Of a DNA stretch of 64,000 nucleotides, positions 30,764 through 40,334 are shown in pieces. Each line of letters begins with the position of its first letter. Position 1 is the stretch's first letter. A program made the translations under genes and the position numbers. The DNA lies in contig NZ_LQCI01000012.1 in NCBI RefSeq assembly GCF_001613935.1, positions 1-64,000 on the forward strand. The letters are read 5' to 3'. This stretch comes from Amycolatopsis regifaucium (lineage in GTDB: Bacteria; Actinomycetota; Actinomycetes; Mycobacteriales; Pseudonocardiaceae). A model generated the notes under the pieces. It was given only the letters and a program-made list of their open reading frames with translations, searched no databases and was not told where the DNA came from.

Positions 30764-31759
30764 TCAGTTGGCGGAGGCGCCGTAGCCGCCGCCGACCAGC
30801 TCGGGGGTTTCCTGCGCGGCCTCGACACCGGCGTGTTCCGCCAGCCATCGTTCCGCGTCGATCGCGGCGGCGCAGCCCGAACCCGCGGCGGTGATCGCCT
30901 GCCGGTAGGTCCGGTCGACCAGGTCGCCGGCCGCGAAGACGCCGGGCAGGTTCGTGTACGAGGTCCGGCCCTTGGTGAGCACGTAACCGTCCTCGTCGAG
31001 GTCCACCTGACCGCGCACCAGCTCGCTGCGCGGGTCGTGGCCGATCGCGACGAAGAAACCGGTCACCTCCAGCTTCGACTCCTCGCCGGTCACCGTGTCC
31101 TTGAGCTTCAGGCCCTCGACCTTGCCGTCCCCCTCGACCTCGGTGATCTGCTTGTTGAGCGCCCACTTGATCTTCTCGTTCTCGCGGGCGCGCTCCAGCA
31201 TGATCTTGGAGGCACGGAACTCCTCGCGGCGGTGGACGATCGTGACGGACTTGGCGAACTTCGTCAGGAAGGTCGCCTCCTCCATCGCGGAGTCGCCGCC
31301 GCCGGCGACCACGATGTCGTGGTCGCGGAAGAAGAAACCATCGCAGGTGGCACAGGCCGAAACACCGCGGCCGAGCAGTTCCTGCTCACCCGGGACGTTC
31401 AGATAGCGGGCCGCGGCGCCCATCGAAAGCACGACCGCGCGGGCCGCGTAGCGCTTGCCGTTCGCGAAGACGTACTTGACGTCACCGGTCAGCTCGACGG
31501 ACTCGACGTCCTCCTGCCGCAGGTCGGCGCCGAAACGCTTGGCCTGCTCGCGCATCTCTTCCATGAGGTCGGGGCCCTGGATGCCTTCGCGGAAGCCGGG
31601 GAAGTTCTCGACCTCCGTCGTCGTCATCAACGCACCGCCGAACTGAGTGCCCTCGAACACCAATGGTTCGAGCTGCGCTCGTGCCGCGTAGACAGCGGCG
31701 GTGTATCCCGCAGGACCAGATCCAATGACGATCAGGTTCCTGATCTCCTCGGCAGCCAC
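30764..31759 (-). CDS. trxB: Thioredoxin reductase
   Basis: A 331-residue low-molecular-weight flavoprotein: FAD motif [20 protein letters not shown], redox-active CATC ([15 protein letters not shown]), NADPH motif [13 protein letters not shown], and [20 protein letters not shown] for FAD binding. It transfers electrons from NADPH to thioredoxin. GTG 31759 is preceded by GGAGGTCACGG. It is first in the trxB-trxA operon, downstream of a sigma-R/SigH-type promoter (31798-31823). Confidence 0.97.
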   Translation of the reverse strand: MAAEEIRNLIVIGSGPAGYTAAVYAARAQLEPLVFEGTQFGGALMTTTEVENFPGFREGIQGPDLMEEMREQAKRFGADLRQEDVESVELTGDVKYVFANGKRYAARAVVLSMGAAARYLNVPGEQELLGRGVSACATCDGFFFRDHDIVVAGGGDSAMEEATFLTKFAKSVTIVHRREEFRASKIMLERARENEKIKWALNKQITEVEGDGKVEGLKLKDTVTGEESKLEVTGFFVAIGHDPRSELVRGQVDLDEDGYVLTKGRTSYTNLPGVFAAGDLVDRTYRQAITAAGSGCAAAIDAERWLAEHAGVEAAQETPELVGGGYGASAN

Positions 31760-31797
31760 CCGTGACCTCCGCTCGTAGTGACCTGTTCACCAGGCTC

Positions 31798-31823
31798 AAC
31801 ACGATCGTAGGGGCCGGTGTTCC
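31798..31823 (-). promoter_or_regulatory. Sigma-R/SigH-type promoter of trxB-trxA
   Basis: Read on the minus strand: GGAAC, an 18-bp spacer, then GTT, located 39 bp upstream of the trxB start. This fits the thiol-stress ECF promoter consensus GGAAT-N18-GTT known for trxBA in Streptomyces and SigH targets in mycobacteria. It implies disulfide-stress induction. Confidence 0.7.
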
Positions 31824-31864
31824 CAGGGTGACCGGCGCTACTTCTCCCGCCTTGCGACGGCGAC

Positions 31865-31922
31865 AGCAAAGGTCCCTTGCTCCCCCTGCCGATGTCCGGA
31901 GGGGAAGCAAGGGACCTTTGCT
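31865..31922. terminator. Large hairpin downstream of the anti-sigma gene
   Basis: AGCAAAGGTCCCTTGCT (31865-31881) pairs perfectly over 17 bp with AGCAAGGGACCTTTGCT (31906-31922), with further CCCC/GGGG pairing inside. It sits just after the anti-sigma gene (stop at 31936) and upstream of trxB. The same core (AAAGGTCCCTTGCT) recurs at 47893-47906 inside a coding sequence, so it is also a dispersed repeat. Confidence 0.8.
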
Positions 31923-31935
31923 ATCGCTTGAACCG

Positions 31936-32721
31936 CTACTTCTGTCCGATGATCTTGTCGAAGAGGATCGCCGGGTTGCCCGGGCCGCAGTCGGCGCCGA
32001 ACGCGACGATGCGGAACTGGGCGAGTTTGCCTGTGGTGTAGATCACCATCACGCCGTCCTTGCCCGCCACGTTCACCGGCCGGATGCCTTCCGGGCGCAC
32101 GTCGGGGTCCAGTCCGGCGGCCGCGACACAGGCGTCGAGCCGTTCTTCGGTCTTCAGCGAGCCGAAGTCACGGACGCCGACCGCCTTTCCGACGAGGGCT
32201 TCCGCTCCGCCGCCGTCTCCGCCGACCGAAGGGCCGGTGGGTGCGGGCGGGGGCTGCGCGACGCCGCCCGGAGTCGTCTGCTGGGTGGTGGGCACGACGA
32301 TCGCGACGGCGGCGATGGCCGCCGCGGCCACGGTCGCTATCCCGGCGCCCCAGCCGATCCGCTTGTTCCGCTTCCGCCGTGCGGCCGCGAGGTCCACCAC
32401 CGGGGCGACCGGCGCCTGCGGCCCTTGAGGTGCGCCTTGAAACGCAGGCGACGCCCGCATCTCGGCGGCCAGCGCCGCGTCGAGCCGGGCCGCGAACTCC
32501 GCGGGCATGGGCGCGACCGGCTCGTTCGCGAGTTCCGCGAGGTCGGCCGTGGTCGCTTCAAGTGCTTCGATGATCGCCAGTGCTTCGGGGTCGGCGTTCA
32601 CCAGCGGCCACAGCTCGGCCGCCTCCCGCTCGTCCAGCACACCTGCGTGCAGGTCGGCGAGCACATCGACAGACCACGGCGGACCGACGGTCCCACCGAT
32701 CCCCCTGCTCTCGTCTGTCAT
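31936..32721 (-). CDS. Anti-sigma factor of SigM (RsmA-like)
   Basis: A 261-residue protein. The N-terminal cytoplasmic part has LADLHAGVLDEREAAELWPLVNADPEAL, resembling an anti-sigma domain that binds sigma. One transmembrane segment lies near residue 145-165 (AGIATVAAAAIAAVAIVV), and the extracytoplasmic domain carries two cysteines (ACVAAAGL; GADCGPG). Its start overlaps the sigM stop by 4 bp, the classic sigma/anti-sigma coupling. Position and layout match Rv3912 next to mycobacterial sigM. The inducing signal is unknown. Confidence 0.85.
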   Translation of the reverse strand: MTDESRGIGGTVGPPWSVDVLADLHAGVLDEREAAELWPLVNADPEALAIIEALEATTADLAELANEPVAPMPAEFAARLDAALAAEMRASPAFQGAPQGPQAPVAPVVDLAAARRKRNKRIGWGAGIATVAAAAIAAVAIVVPTTQQTTPGGVAQPPPAPTGPSVGGDGGGAEALVGKAVGVRDFGSLKTEERLDACVAAAGLDPDVRPEGIRPVNVAGKDGVMVIYTTGKLAQFRIVAFGADCGPGNPAILFDKIIGQK

Positions 32722-33377
32722 CGTCCCTCCCCGTCACCCGGCGTGCCCTGAGGACGCCTGGCACCCCGTTGCGGGGTAGCGCGCTCTCGTTTGCTTTCGT
32801 GAGTTGGGACGTTCGCAATCGCATCGGGGTTCCGCAGATGTCCGAGAACCTTCGCGAGCTTTCCGCGACCTCGGGCACACCTGCTCTTGACCGTGCCCTC
32901 CGCGATACCGAGCATCTTCGCCGTCTCAGCGACGGAGTATCCCTCGACGTCGACCAACACGATCGGGGCACGTTGCTCTTCGGGAAGCTGGTCGAGGGCT
33001 TCCTTCACCATGAGGCTGGTCTCGCGCTCGGACATCGAGTCGCGTGGCGAGGCGGGCTCGTTGAACTGCCCGGTCTCGGGCAGCGGGACGGTCGGTCTGG
33101 CCTTGCCCCGCCGGATGCGGTCGAGGCACGCGTTCACGACGATGCGGTGCAACCACGTCGTGACCTGCGATTCCGCGCGGAAATTGCCCGCTGCGCGGAA
33201 CGCGGAGATGAAGGCGTCCTGCAGGGCGTCCGCGGCTTCTTCCGGATCCCGCACGGTGCGCAGGGCCACCGCCCACATGCGGTCTCGATGTCGCTGGACC
33301 AGTTCACTGAACGCGTGCGGATCCCCGGCGGCATGCGCCGCTATGAGATCCGCGTCCGTGGGAGCTGCAGCTGTCAC
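32718..33377 (-). CDS. sigM: ECF RNA polymerase sigma factor SigM
   Basis: A 219-residue ECF sigma factor: region 2 (HAFSELVQRHRDRMWAVALR, DALQDAFISAFRAAGNF) and region 4 (LPEEQRAPIVLVDVEGYSVAETAKMLGIAEGTVKSR). A basic C-terminal tail follows. GTG start. It is encoded next to its presumed anti-sigma factor, with trxBA downstream and murJ upstream, as around mycobacterial sigM, where it regulates surface and ESX-related genes. That regulon may or may not apply here. Confidence 0.93.
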   Translation of the reverse strand: MTAAAPTDADLIAAHAAGDPHAFSELVQRHRDRMWAVALRTVRDPEEAADALQDAFISAFRAAGNFRAESQVTTWLHRIVVNACLDRIRRGKARPTVPLPETGQFNEPASPRDSMSERETSLMVKEALDQLPEEQRAPIVLVDVEGYSVAETAKMLGIAEGTVKSRCARGRGKLAKVLGHLRNPDAIANVPTHESKRERATPQRGARRPQGTPGDGEGR

Positions 33378-33408
33378 CCGGGAGAGCCTACTGACTCCGT
33401 GCCACGCG

Positions 33409-35079
33409 TCACCCCGCAGGCAGGAACGTCAGCTCTTTGATTTCGGTGACGAACTTGCCTTTGTCATTCTCACCCAGCTGAGTGATCCAGATGATGAAGT
33501 ACTGAGCCTGCTGGGGCTGCTGCAACGCGATGGTCGATTCGCCCGCCGCGAGTTCCCCGCTGCCGACGACCTTCGTCTCGTCGAGCTTGGGGTTCTTCTT
33601 GTCGGCGGAGCGGATCTCGACCTTCGAGCCGGGGCTTCCCGCGTCGATCTTGAGCTGGCTGAGGTTGACCGGATCCTTGAAGGTCATGATCAGCCCGACG
33701 CCGTCCTTGAGCACCGGGAACTGCTTGTCGTACTCGTCGGTCTTCCACCCCGTGCCCGCGTCGCCGTCGGTGGTGTTCTTGGCGCGGCCGGGGCTGTCGC
33801 CCTTGCTGCCCGGGTTGAACACGGCGACCGCGGAGGGCTGCACCGCCGCGCCCACGCCGGGAGGCGCGGGCGTCGTCGGCTGACCGGGCGGGGGTTGCTC
33901 ACCCGAGGGCGGGGCGACCTGCGAAGACGGGGACGCGGCGACGTTGATCTGCGGACCGCTGGATTTCGATTCGCCTTGGAACAGGTTGATCAGCATCATC
34001 CCGCCCCAGGCGAGGATGACCACGGTCGCGACGACCAGCACGGTCACGCCGAACGCGAGCTTCTTGCGCCGCGCGACGTCCTTGACCGGCTTCTTCGTCG
34101 TCCAGACCGTGCCGTCCGGTTCGGCGACCGCTTCGTCTTCGCCGACGGCTTTGATCAGCTGGGTGCGTTCCTCGGCTTCGGCGACCTGGTCCAGCACGCG
34201 CAGGATGGCCGCGCTGGTGCGGATGCCGCCGTGGCCGCCGTCCTCGATGGTGCGGACGGCGAGTGAGGACAGCTCGACCGGGACTGTCGCGACCAGCGAG
34301 CGCGGCGGGATGACCCGCCCGTTCGGCGAATGCGGTGCGGCCGGGATCGCGGCGGGACCGCCGGGCAGGGCCCAGCGGCCGGTCAGAAGCAGGTAGAGGA
34401 CCGCGCCGAGCGCCTTGACGTCGTCGCGAAGGGTCGCTTCGGGAAGTGGGCCGGGGAAGGCAAGCTTCAACGCGCCGTCCGGGGTGAGCCGCAACCGCTG
34501 CGGGTGGTCGAGGCCGAGGACGAGACCGTTCTGATGGGCGTGGTCGACGGCTTCCGCCAGCGCCTGCACCATCCGGGCCGCCGCGGCGGGCGCCACCGGA
34601 CGCTGGGCCACCAGGTCGATCAGGTCGCTGCCCTTCGTCCATTCCGCGACGACGACACCGAGCAGACCTTCGCTCGAAGTGACGCCGCTGCCGAGGCTGA
34701 GCACGTCGAGGACGCGGGCGACCCCGCCATGACCGAACTTCGAGGCGTGCGCGGCGCGCTCCAGCGTCCGGCGCGCCAGCCTCGCGGCTTCCGCGTCCGC
34801 CGGGTCGCCGACCAGCAGCGTCAGCGCGACATCCCGCTTCAGCTGCCCGTCGCGGGCACGCCAAAGGTGCGCGGCGGCTCGTTCGTCCACCCCGAACTGT
34901 GCGAGCAAGCGATACCGGCCGTCACCGACGACCCGGCCAGGGGCCAGCGACCCGCTTTGGGCCCGGATGCCCACCTGGCTCGCCTCCCCTGCCTGTTCGC
35001 TCCGTCTCGTATCCACCGCACTCTCCCGCGTAGCTCCCACCCGAGAGTACCCAGAATACGACGCGTGAACGCGCGCCAT
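33409..35079 (-). CDS. Pseudokinase with extracytoplasmic discoidin-like domain (MurJ partner)
   Basis: A 556-residue membrane protein. The kinase-like domain (about 50-315) starts with VVGDGRYRLLAQFGVDERAAAHLW, but the ATP-binding Lys is absent (RDVALTLLV), the HRD loop is replaced by LVLGLDHPQRLRL and the DFG by LKLAFPGP; it is therefore a pseudokinase. One transmembrane helix (LAFGVTVLVVATVVILAWGG) precedes a Pro-rich linker and a C-terminal beta-rich domain of about 140 residues that looks discoidin/F5-8C-like. In mycobacteria these parts are fused to MurJ (Rv3910) and bind FhaA after PknB phosphorylation. Here the gene is separate, 14 bp downstream of murJ. Confidence 0.85.
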   Translation of the reverse strand: MARVHASYSGYSRVGATRESAVDTRRSEQAGEASQVGIRAQSGSLAPGRVVGDGRYRLLAQFGVDERAAAHLWRARDGQLKRDVALTLLVGDPADAEAARLARRTLERAAHASKFGHGGVARVLDVLSLGSGVTSSEGLLGVVVAEWTKGSDLIDLVAQRPVAPAAAARMVQALAEAVDHAHQNGLVLGLDHPQRLRLTPDGALKLAFPGPLPEATLRDDVKALGAVLYLLLTGRWALPGGPAAIPAAPHSPNGRVIPPRSLVATVPVELSSLAVRTIEDGGHGGIRTSAAILRVLDQVAEAEERTQLIKAVGEDEAVAEPDGTVWTTKKPVKDVARRKKLAFGVTVLVVATVVILAWGGMMLINLFQGESKSSGPQINVAASPSSQVAPPSGEQPPPGQPTTPAPPGVGAAVQPSAVAVFNPGSKGDSPGRAKNTTDGDAGTGWKTDEYDKQFPVLKDGVGLIMTFKDPVNLSQLKIDAGSPGSKVEIRSADKKNPKLDETKVVGSGELAAGESTIALQQPQQAQYFIIWITQLGENDKGKFVTEIKELTFLPAG

Positions 35080-35093
35080 CCGTGCGTGAATCG

Positions 35094-37478
35094 TTACCCG
35101 CGCTTGATCAACCGGGTGATCCTGGCCGTGGCGGGCTTCAATTCCTCGACCTTCAGGGCCATGAGCACGCCGAACGACACGACGATCCCGACCACCGTCT
35201 GCAGGAGAAGTTTCACCCAGGCATGGAAAGTAGGCCCGAACGAGTCAGGGACGATCTGCCCGGCGAGCCAGGCCGCGCCGACCCCGAGCACACTCGCGAC
35301 GACCGTGAAGAGGATCACCCCGAGAACTCGCTTGCTCCGGAGGTTTCCGAGGGTCACCCACAGCCAAACCTGGCCGAGGATGGCGCCGACGACGAACGTG
35401 AGCCCGTTGACCATCATCACGCCGAGCACGATGTTGTCCGGCGACAGCAGCGCGGGGCACAGGTAGAGCAGCGGCACCTTCACCACGGTCATCACGATCA
35501 TGATCAGTACCGGCGTCCGCGCGTCCTTCATCGAGTAGAACACCCGCATCTGCAGCATGACCAGCGCGTACGGCAGCAGCGCGAACGCGGAGATGGCCAG
35601 CGCCTCGCCCATCCGCGACGCGTTCTCGACCGTGCCCTTGCCCAAGGTGAACAGCGCGATGCCGACGGAACCGCCGACGACGGTCATGACCGCGGAGATC
35701 GGCAGGAGCGTCACCGTCGAGAGGCGGGACGCGTAGGAGAGGTCGCCGATCAGCTTCTTGTGGTCGCCGTCGGCGGCCGCGCGGCTCATCCTCGGCATGA
35801 TCGCGGTCAGCAGCGAGACCCCGATGACGCCGTACGGCAGCTGGAAGAGCAGCCACGCGTTGCTGTACGCGGTCACCCCGCCTTCCGAACCGCTGGTCAG
35901 CACCCGGGTGGTGATCGTGTAGCCCACCTGGCTGACCGCGACGTAGCCGACGGTCCACAGGGCGAGCCCGCCGAACTCCTTCATGCGCTTGTCGATGCCC
36001 CAGCGCCATTTGAACTTGAACCCGGACCGCAGCAGCGGCGGGATCAGCAGCACCGACTGCGCCACGATGCCCGCGGTCACCCCGAGGCCGAGCGTCAGCA
36101 GCTTCGGGTCGGTGATCGACACCGGGTCGGTCGAGATGTTCCCCGGCATGATCCAGACCACGAGGATCGTGAAGATGACGACCAGGTTGTTGATCACCGG
36201 TGCCCAGGCTGTCGGGCCGAAGACGTGCTTCGCGTTCAGGATCGCCGAGAGCAGCGCGAACACGCCGTAGAAGAAGATCTGCGGCAGCAGCAGGTACGCG
36301 AAGGCGGTGACCAGTTCCGGATTCGCCTGGCCCTTGTCGTCGACGTAGAGCTTGGTGATCAGCGGCGCCGCGAGGACGGCGATGACCGTCCCGCCGACGA
36401 GCAGCGTGCCCGCCACCGTGACCAGCCGCTGCGTGTAGGCCTCGCCGCCGTCCTTGTCGTCCTGCGACCGCACGAGCAGCGGGACCACGAGACTGGAGAG
36501 CACACCGCCCATCAGCAGTTCGAAGATGATGTTCGGCATCGTGTTGGCGACGTTGAACGAGTCGTTCTCGACCTTGGCGCCGATCGCCGCGACCAGCAGC
36601 AGCTTCCACGCGAAGCCGGTGATGCGGCTGATCAGCGAGGCGATCGCCATCCGGCCGCTGGACTTCGCGATCGACGGCGCCTTCGCCGGGGCGGCGACGT
36701 CCTGCTCACCGGTCTCCCCCGGCCGCGGTTTGACCAGCGGCGCGTCCTTGATCGCCGGCATGACCTGCGTGGCGAGCTGGTCGTACGGGCGGAGGACGTC
36801 GGGGTCGGCGACCGGCCAGCGCGATCCCATCGGGACACCAGGGGTGCGCGGGATGAACCGCGTCGCGTCGGGTTCGTCGCGCCGGTCCACCTGCCACGGG
36901 CGGACCGGTGGCGGCTGACGGCGCCCCCGATGAGGCGGAGGCGGCGTCTGGTTGAGCGCCTGCGGCGCCGTCGGCGGACGGCGCTGAGCCGGATTCTGAG
37001 GTGGTTGCGGCTGCGGCAGCGAGGGTGCCTGGGGTGGCGGGACCGGCTGACGACGGGTCGGTGGAGGCGGCGTCGACTGCGACGGCGGTGTCGCGGGCGG
37101 AGGCGCCTTCCTCGGGGCCTTCTTGGGCGGCGCCTGGTTCGGTGCCGGCGGATTCTGGGGTGGACTCTGGGGCGGCCTCAGCCGCCGTGTCTCGTCGTCG
37201 GGACGACCGACGACCCGTGGACGGCGGCCGTCCACGGGCTGCTGAGCAGGTTGGGGCACGGAAGGCGGAGGAACGGGCGGCGGGGGCACCGCCCGGCGCG
37301 GGCGCTCACCGCGTTCGGGCGGGAGCTGCGGAGGCGGCTGACGGCGTTCCCCGCGTTCAGGGCGTCCTGAACGCTCCGGACGGCGTACCGGGCCATCGGT
37401 GCGGCGAGGCGGTAGCGGCGTACCTTCGCGCCGGGGACGGCCTGCACGCTCGGGCGGTACACCCGGCTCTCGTTCCAA
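35094..37478 (-). CDS. murJ: Lipid II flippase MurJ with long Pro-rich N-terminus
   Basis: A MurJ/MviN flippase of about 794 residues. Residues 1-270 are Pro/Arg/Gln-rich and probably disordered; the 14-helix MOP-superfamily core follows (RMAIASLISRITGFAWKLLL, NTMPNIIFELLMGGVLSSLV, further helices, ending ITRLIKRG). It moves lipid II across the membrane for peptidoglycan synthesis. No ATG or GTG is available near the start; TTG 37478 (LEREPGVPPERAGR) has GAGG 12 bases upstream and is the best guess. The upstream DUF6049 gene ends at 37562. The pseudokinase lies downstream. Confidence 0.88.
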   Translation of the reverse strand: MEREPGVPPERAGRPRREGTPLPPRRTDGPVRRPERSGRPERGERRQPPPQLPPERGERPRRAVPPPPVPPPSVPQPAQQPVDGRRPRVVGRPDDETRRLRPPQSPPQNPPAPNQAPPKKAPRKAPPPATPPSQSTPPPPTRRQPVPPPQAPSLPQPQPPQNPAQRRPPTAPQALNQTPPPPHRGRRQPPPVRPWQVDRRDEPDATRFIPRTPGVPMGSRWPVADPDVLRPYDQLATQVMPAIKDAPLVKPRPGETGEQDVAAPAKAPSIAKSSGRMAIASLISRITGFAWKLLLVAAIGAKVENDSFNVANTMPNIIFELLMGGVLSSLVVPLLVRSQDDKDGGEAYTQRLVTVAGTLLVGGTVIAVLAAPLITKLYVDDKGQANPELVTAFAYLLLPQIFFYGVFALLSAILNAKHVFGPTAWAPVINNLVVIFTILVVWIMPGNISTDPVSITDPKLLTLGLGVTAGIVAQSVLLIPPLLRSGFKFKWRWGIDKRMKEFGGLALWTVGYVAVSQVGYTITTRVLTSGSEGGVTAYSNAWLLFQLPYGVIGVSLLTAIMPRMSRAAADGDHKKLIGDLSYASRLSTVTLLPISAVMTVVGGSVGIALFTLGKGTVENASRMGEALAISAFALLPYALVMLQMRVFYSMKDARTPVLIMIVMTVVKVPLLYLCPALLSPDNIVLGVMMVNGLTFVVGAILGQVWLWVTLGNLRSKRVLGVILFTVVASVLGVGAAWLAGQIVPDSFGPTFHAWVKLLLQTVVGIVVSFGVLMALKVEELKPATARITRLIKRG

Positions 37479-37561
37479 CGTGCGCCCAATCCTCGGTGCT
37501 CGACTACCTGATGCCCGGTGGCATCGTTCGACCCAGGGTAATCGGCAACGGCCCGAAACAC

Positions 37562-39712
37562 TTAAACCTGTGCGTCCTCGGTCACACGTGGGGTGGTTTC
37601 GCTCGCCCGATCGGCCCGGGCGTCCTTGATCCTCCGGTAGATCCGACGGGACGAGAGCAGCAGCAGCGCGCCCGCCGCGGTCAGCGTGATGATGATGGTG
37701 ATCGCGCCGTACTCCGTCGAGGTCAGCTCGAACCGCGCGTCCGAGCCGAGTCTGGTCCCGTCCGGCGTGGTCAGGGTGACGTCGACGCTGAACCGGCCCG
37801 CTCGCAGCGCCTCGACCGGGATCAGCTGGTTGACGGCGCCGTAGGCCGGCACGGTCCGCTCCGGGACCGCTTCGGTCGGGCGCAGGCCCACGTTGTTCTT
37901 CAGCACGGTGCGGACGTTGACGCCGACCGGCAGGCCGTTGGTGATGTACGCCGGCAGCGGCGACGCGCCGGAGGCCAGCGCGATCGTCTGCTTCGGCCGC
38001 TCCACGGTGACCTGGCTGCGGATCGCCTCGAGTTCGCCGCGGGCGTTGCCGGTGACGACCCCGGCGTCCGCGCCGTTCCACGACAGGGACGCGGCCCGGA
38101 TGAGAGCGAGCCGGACGGGGGCGATCACGTCGGCCGGATTCACCCGTTTGGTCGCATCCATCGTCATCGCCGACGACAGGCCCAGCGTCTCGTTGTCGAT
38201 CTGGGACATCTTCGCGGTGACCTCACCGCTGGTCGCGGCCGTGAGGTCTTGCGGGTCGTAGTTGACCGTCGCGGTCCCGGAAGGGCTCTCGCCGAGCAGA
38301 TCGGGCAGCGGCGTCGACTTGGCGAGACCGGCGGCGTAGAAGTCGCCCATCCGTCCCAGGAACGTGGTGAGCTCGGGGGTGGTCTGGTTCCAGTGCCGCG
38401 GCGGTGCGATCAGCAGCCGCGTCCGTTCCTGCCCCGCGGTCTGCCCGCCGAGCCCGGTCCGGAACGCGATGGCGCCGAGTCCGTTCTGGGTGGACATCGA
38501 ACCGTCCAGCGCGGAGGCGATCAGCGCGTCGATCGGCTGCGCACGCAGGTCCGTTCCTTCGATCGAGACCACACCCGAGGGCGGCGAATCGGATTGGAGC
38601 TTGCCCGAGTCGGTCAGCACCGTTTTGACGCCGGCCTTGCCGATCGCCTCGACGGTCTGCGAGTCGAGGGCGCCGCCGGGCCAGAGCACGCCGTCCTGCG
38701 GCTGGATACCGAGCAGGTTCTTGATCGTCGCCGCGCCGCCGATCCCACTGGTCAGCAGCGCGGTGTCGGTGGCGTCCCCCGCCCGGACCTTCGTCAGCGC
38801 GGTGAGGTCGGCGTCGGCGAACGGGAGGGTGACCACGCAGCGGCCCGCGACCAGTGCCTTCAGCTGACCTAGCCAGTTCTTCGCGGTGTCGACGCCCTTG
38901 CCGGGGACGGGGCCGCTCCCGGTGGCCACCTGGTAGCCGCGCGTCATCGCGTCCACGGTCGCGACCAGATCGGGGTCGATGGCCAGGCACAACGACGACG
39001 AGACCTTCGTGTCGGCCTCCGCCGCGCGCGCCGCCGCGACCAGTGAGTCCAGCCGTCCGCCACTGCCCAGCTCACCGGCCAGCCGCTCGTCGGACAGGGT
39101 CAGCGGGCCGCCGAGCGGGGACGAGACGACGTGCACGGTGCTGTTCGCGATCGGCCACAGCAGGCTGGTCGACGGCGCCGACGGCGGACGCGACGCGGGC
39201 GGCTTGCCCGGAACACCGAGCACCGGCATCAGCAGGCTGACCGCCGCGAGCCGCTCCGGGCCGCCGAAGTCCGGGGTGCCGTTGACGTTGACCAGCAGCG
39301 GATACACCCCGGGCCGCGGGAACTGCAGCTTCGAGGACTGGCCGAGCGGGACGGCCAGGTTCAGCCCGGCGCTCTGCCCCGGCTCCAAGGTGTCCGGCGC
39401 GAGGTCGACGAAGTCCGTGGCCGAGAGGTCCTTGAACTTGCCGCCACCGAGCACGTCGCTGATCTGCTGCTCGGTCTGGAGCCGGGTGCCCAGCTGCAAC
39501 CGCACGCCGAGTTTGCTGATCCGCCGGTCACCGATGTTGGTGACGCGGCCGGTGATGGTGAGCGAGGTCGAGGTCGTGGTGACCACGCGGGGGTTCAGCT
39601 GGTCGAGGTCCACGCGCAGCCGGGGCTGTTCCTGTGCCTGCGCGACCGCGCCGAACAACGCGGGCATGGCCAGGAACAGGATCGACAGGACAGTGGCGGC
39701 AAGCCGCTTCAC
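37562..39712 (-). CDS. DUF6049 secreted membrane-anchored protein
   Basis: A 716-residue protein with a signal peptide (MKRLAATVLSILFLAMPALF, probable cleavage after AQA), a large extracytoplasmic region and one C-terminal transmembrane helix (AITIIITLTAAGALLLLSSR). A short basic tail follows. It corresponds in order and layout to Rv3909 between mutT4 and murJ. Function is unknown; conserved linkage to MurJ suggests a cell-wall role. GTG 39712 directly follows the Nudix stop (TGAGTG), so translation is coupled. Confidence 0.85.
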   Translation of the reverse strand: MKRLAATVLSILFLAMPALFGAVAQAQEQPRLRVDLDQLNPRVVTTTSTSLTITGRVTNIGDRRISKLGVRLQLGTRLQTEQQISDVLGGGKFKDLSATDFVDLAPDTLEPGQSAGLNLAVPLGQSSKLQFPRPGVYPLLVNVNGTPDFGGPERLAAVSLLMPVLGVPGKPPASRPPSAPSTSLLWPIANSTVHVVSSPLGGPLTLSDERLAGELGSGGRLDSLVAAARAAEADTKVSSSLCLAIDPDLVATVDAMTRGYQVATGSGPVPGKGVDTAKNWLGQLKALVAGRCVVTLPFADADLTALTKVRAGDATDTALLTSGIGGAATIKNLLGIQPQDGVLWPGGALDSQTVEAIGKAGVKTVLTDSGKLQSDSPPSGVVSIEGTDLRAQPIDALIASALDGSMSTQNGLGAIAFRTGLGGQTAGQERTRLLIAPPRHWNQTTPELTTFLGRMGDFYAAGLAKSTPLPDLLGESPSGTATVNYDPQDLTAATSGEVTAKMSQIDNETLGLSSAMTMDATKRVNPADVIAPVRLALIRAASLSWNGADAGVVTGNARGELEAIRSQVTVERPKQTIALASGASPLPAYITNGLPVGVNVRTVLKNNVGLRPTEAVPERTVPAYGAVNQLIPVEALRAGRFSVDVTLTTPDGTRLGSDARFELTSTEYGAITIIITLTAAGALLLLSSRRIYRRIKDARADRASETTPRVTEDAQV

Positions 39713-40234
39713 TCAGGTGCTCCCTCGGCGGTCTGTGCGTTGCTGCGCGAAGAGTTCTTTGGCCTTGCGGACCAGCTTGCGCTCGTCGGAGTAGGCGAGC
39801 TTGGTCTCCAGCTCGGCGAGCGGTACCCAGGCGACCTCGGTCACCTCGACATCCTCGTCCGAAAGTTCGCCGCCGATGGATTCCAGGATGAAATGGTGCA
39901 CCGTCTTGTGCACCCGCCGTCGCTCGGCCACGAACCAGTAGTCGATGGTGCCGAGCGGCTCGAGGACCTGTGCGGAGATGCCGGTCTCCTCCTTCACCTC
40001 ACGCACCGCCGTCTGCTCATGCGTTTCCCCGTCCTCGATGTGGCCCTTCGGCAGCGACCACAGCAGTCTGCCGTGCCTGTCGAGCCGCCCGATCAGCGCG
40101 GCGTTGGCCCGTTCGGCGTCGACGACGAGTCCACCGGCCGAGGTTTCGTCGACCGTGGTCAGCCGCCTGCCCCGCCTGCGCCTCCGCCGGCGGCCCGGCT
40201 TCGAAGCGCCGGAGCGGCCGGCTGATCCAGACAT
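39713..40234 (-). CDS. Nudix hydrolase (MutT4-like)
   Basis: A 173-residue protein with a basic N-terminal tail ([12 protein letters not shown]) and a complete Nudix box: [20 protein letters not shown] followed by TGI (G-x5-E-x7-REU-x-EE-x-GU). Nudix enzymes cleave nucleoside diphosphate derivatives. The position matches mutT4 (Rv3908), divergent from pcnA. The 100-bp gap to pcnA holds both promoters. Confidence 0.92.
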   Translation of the reverse strand: MSGSAGRSGASKPGRRRRRRRGRRLTTVDETSAGGLVVDAERANAALIGRLDRHGRLLWSLPKGHIEDGETHEQTAVREVKEETGISAQVLEPLGTIDYWFVAERRRVHKTVHHFILESIGGELSDEDVEVTEVAWVPLAELETKLAYSDERKLVRKAKELFAQQRTDRRGST

Positions 40235-40334
40235 GCTGCGATGCTAGAGCAAACGGCGGTACGGGTACGCTGGCTCTCCGTGCCCGTGGTGGGCCGGGTC
40301 GTAGTAAGTACATCCAAATCGTGGTGGGATTGTC

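Noticed and set aside
30402..31166. Fusion of thioredoxin to an upstream domain in one frame
   Set aside because: The upstream part is the out-of-frame shadow of trxB; thioredoxin has its own ATG with AGGAG.
37479..38081. Upstream extension of the murJ frame
   Set aside because: The extension overlaps the C-terminal coding region of the DUF6049 gene and has shadow-like composition; a start after 37562 is required.
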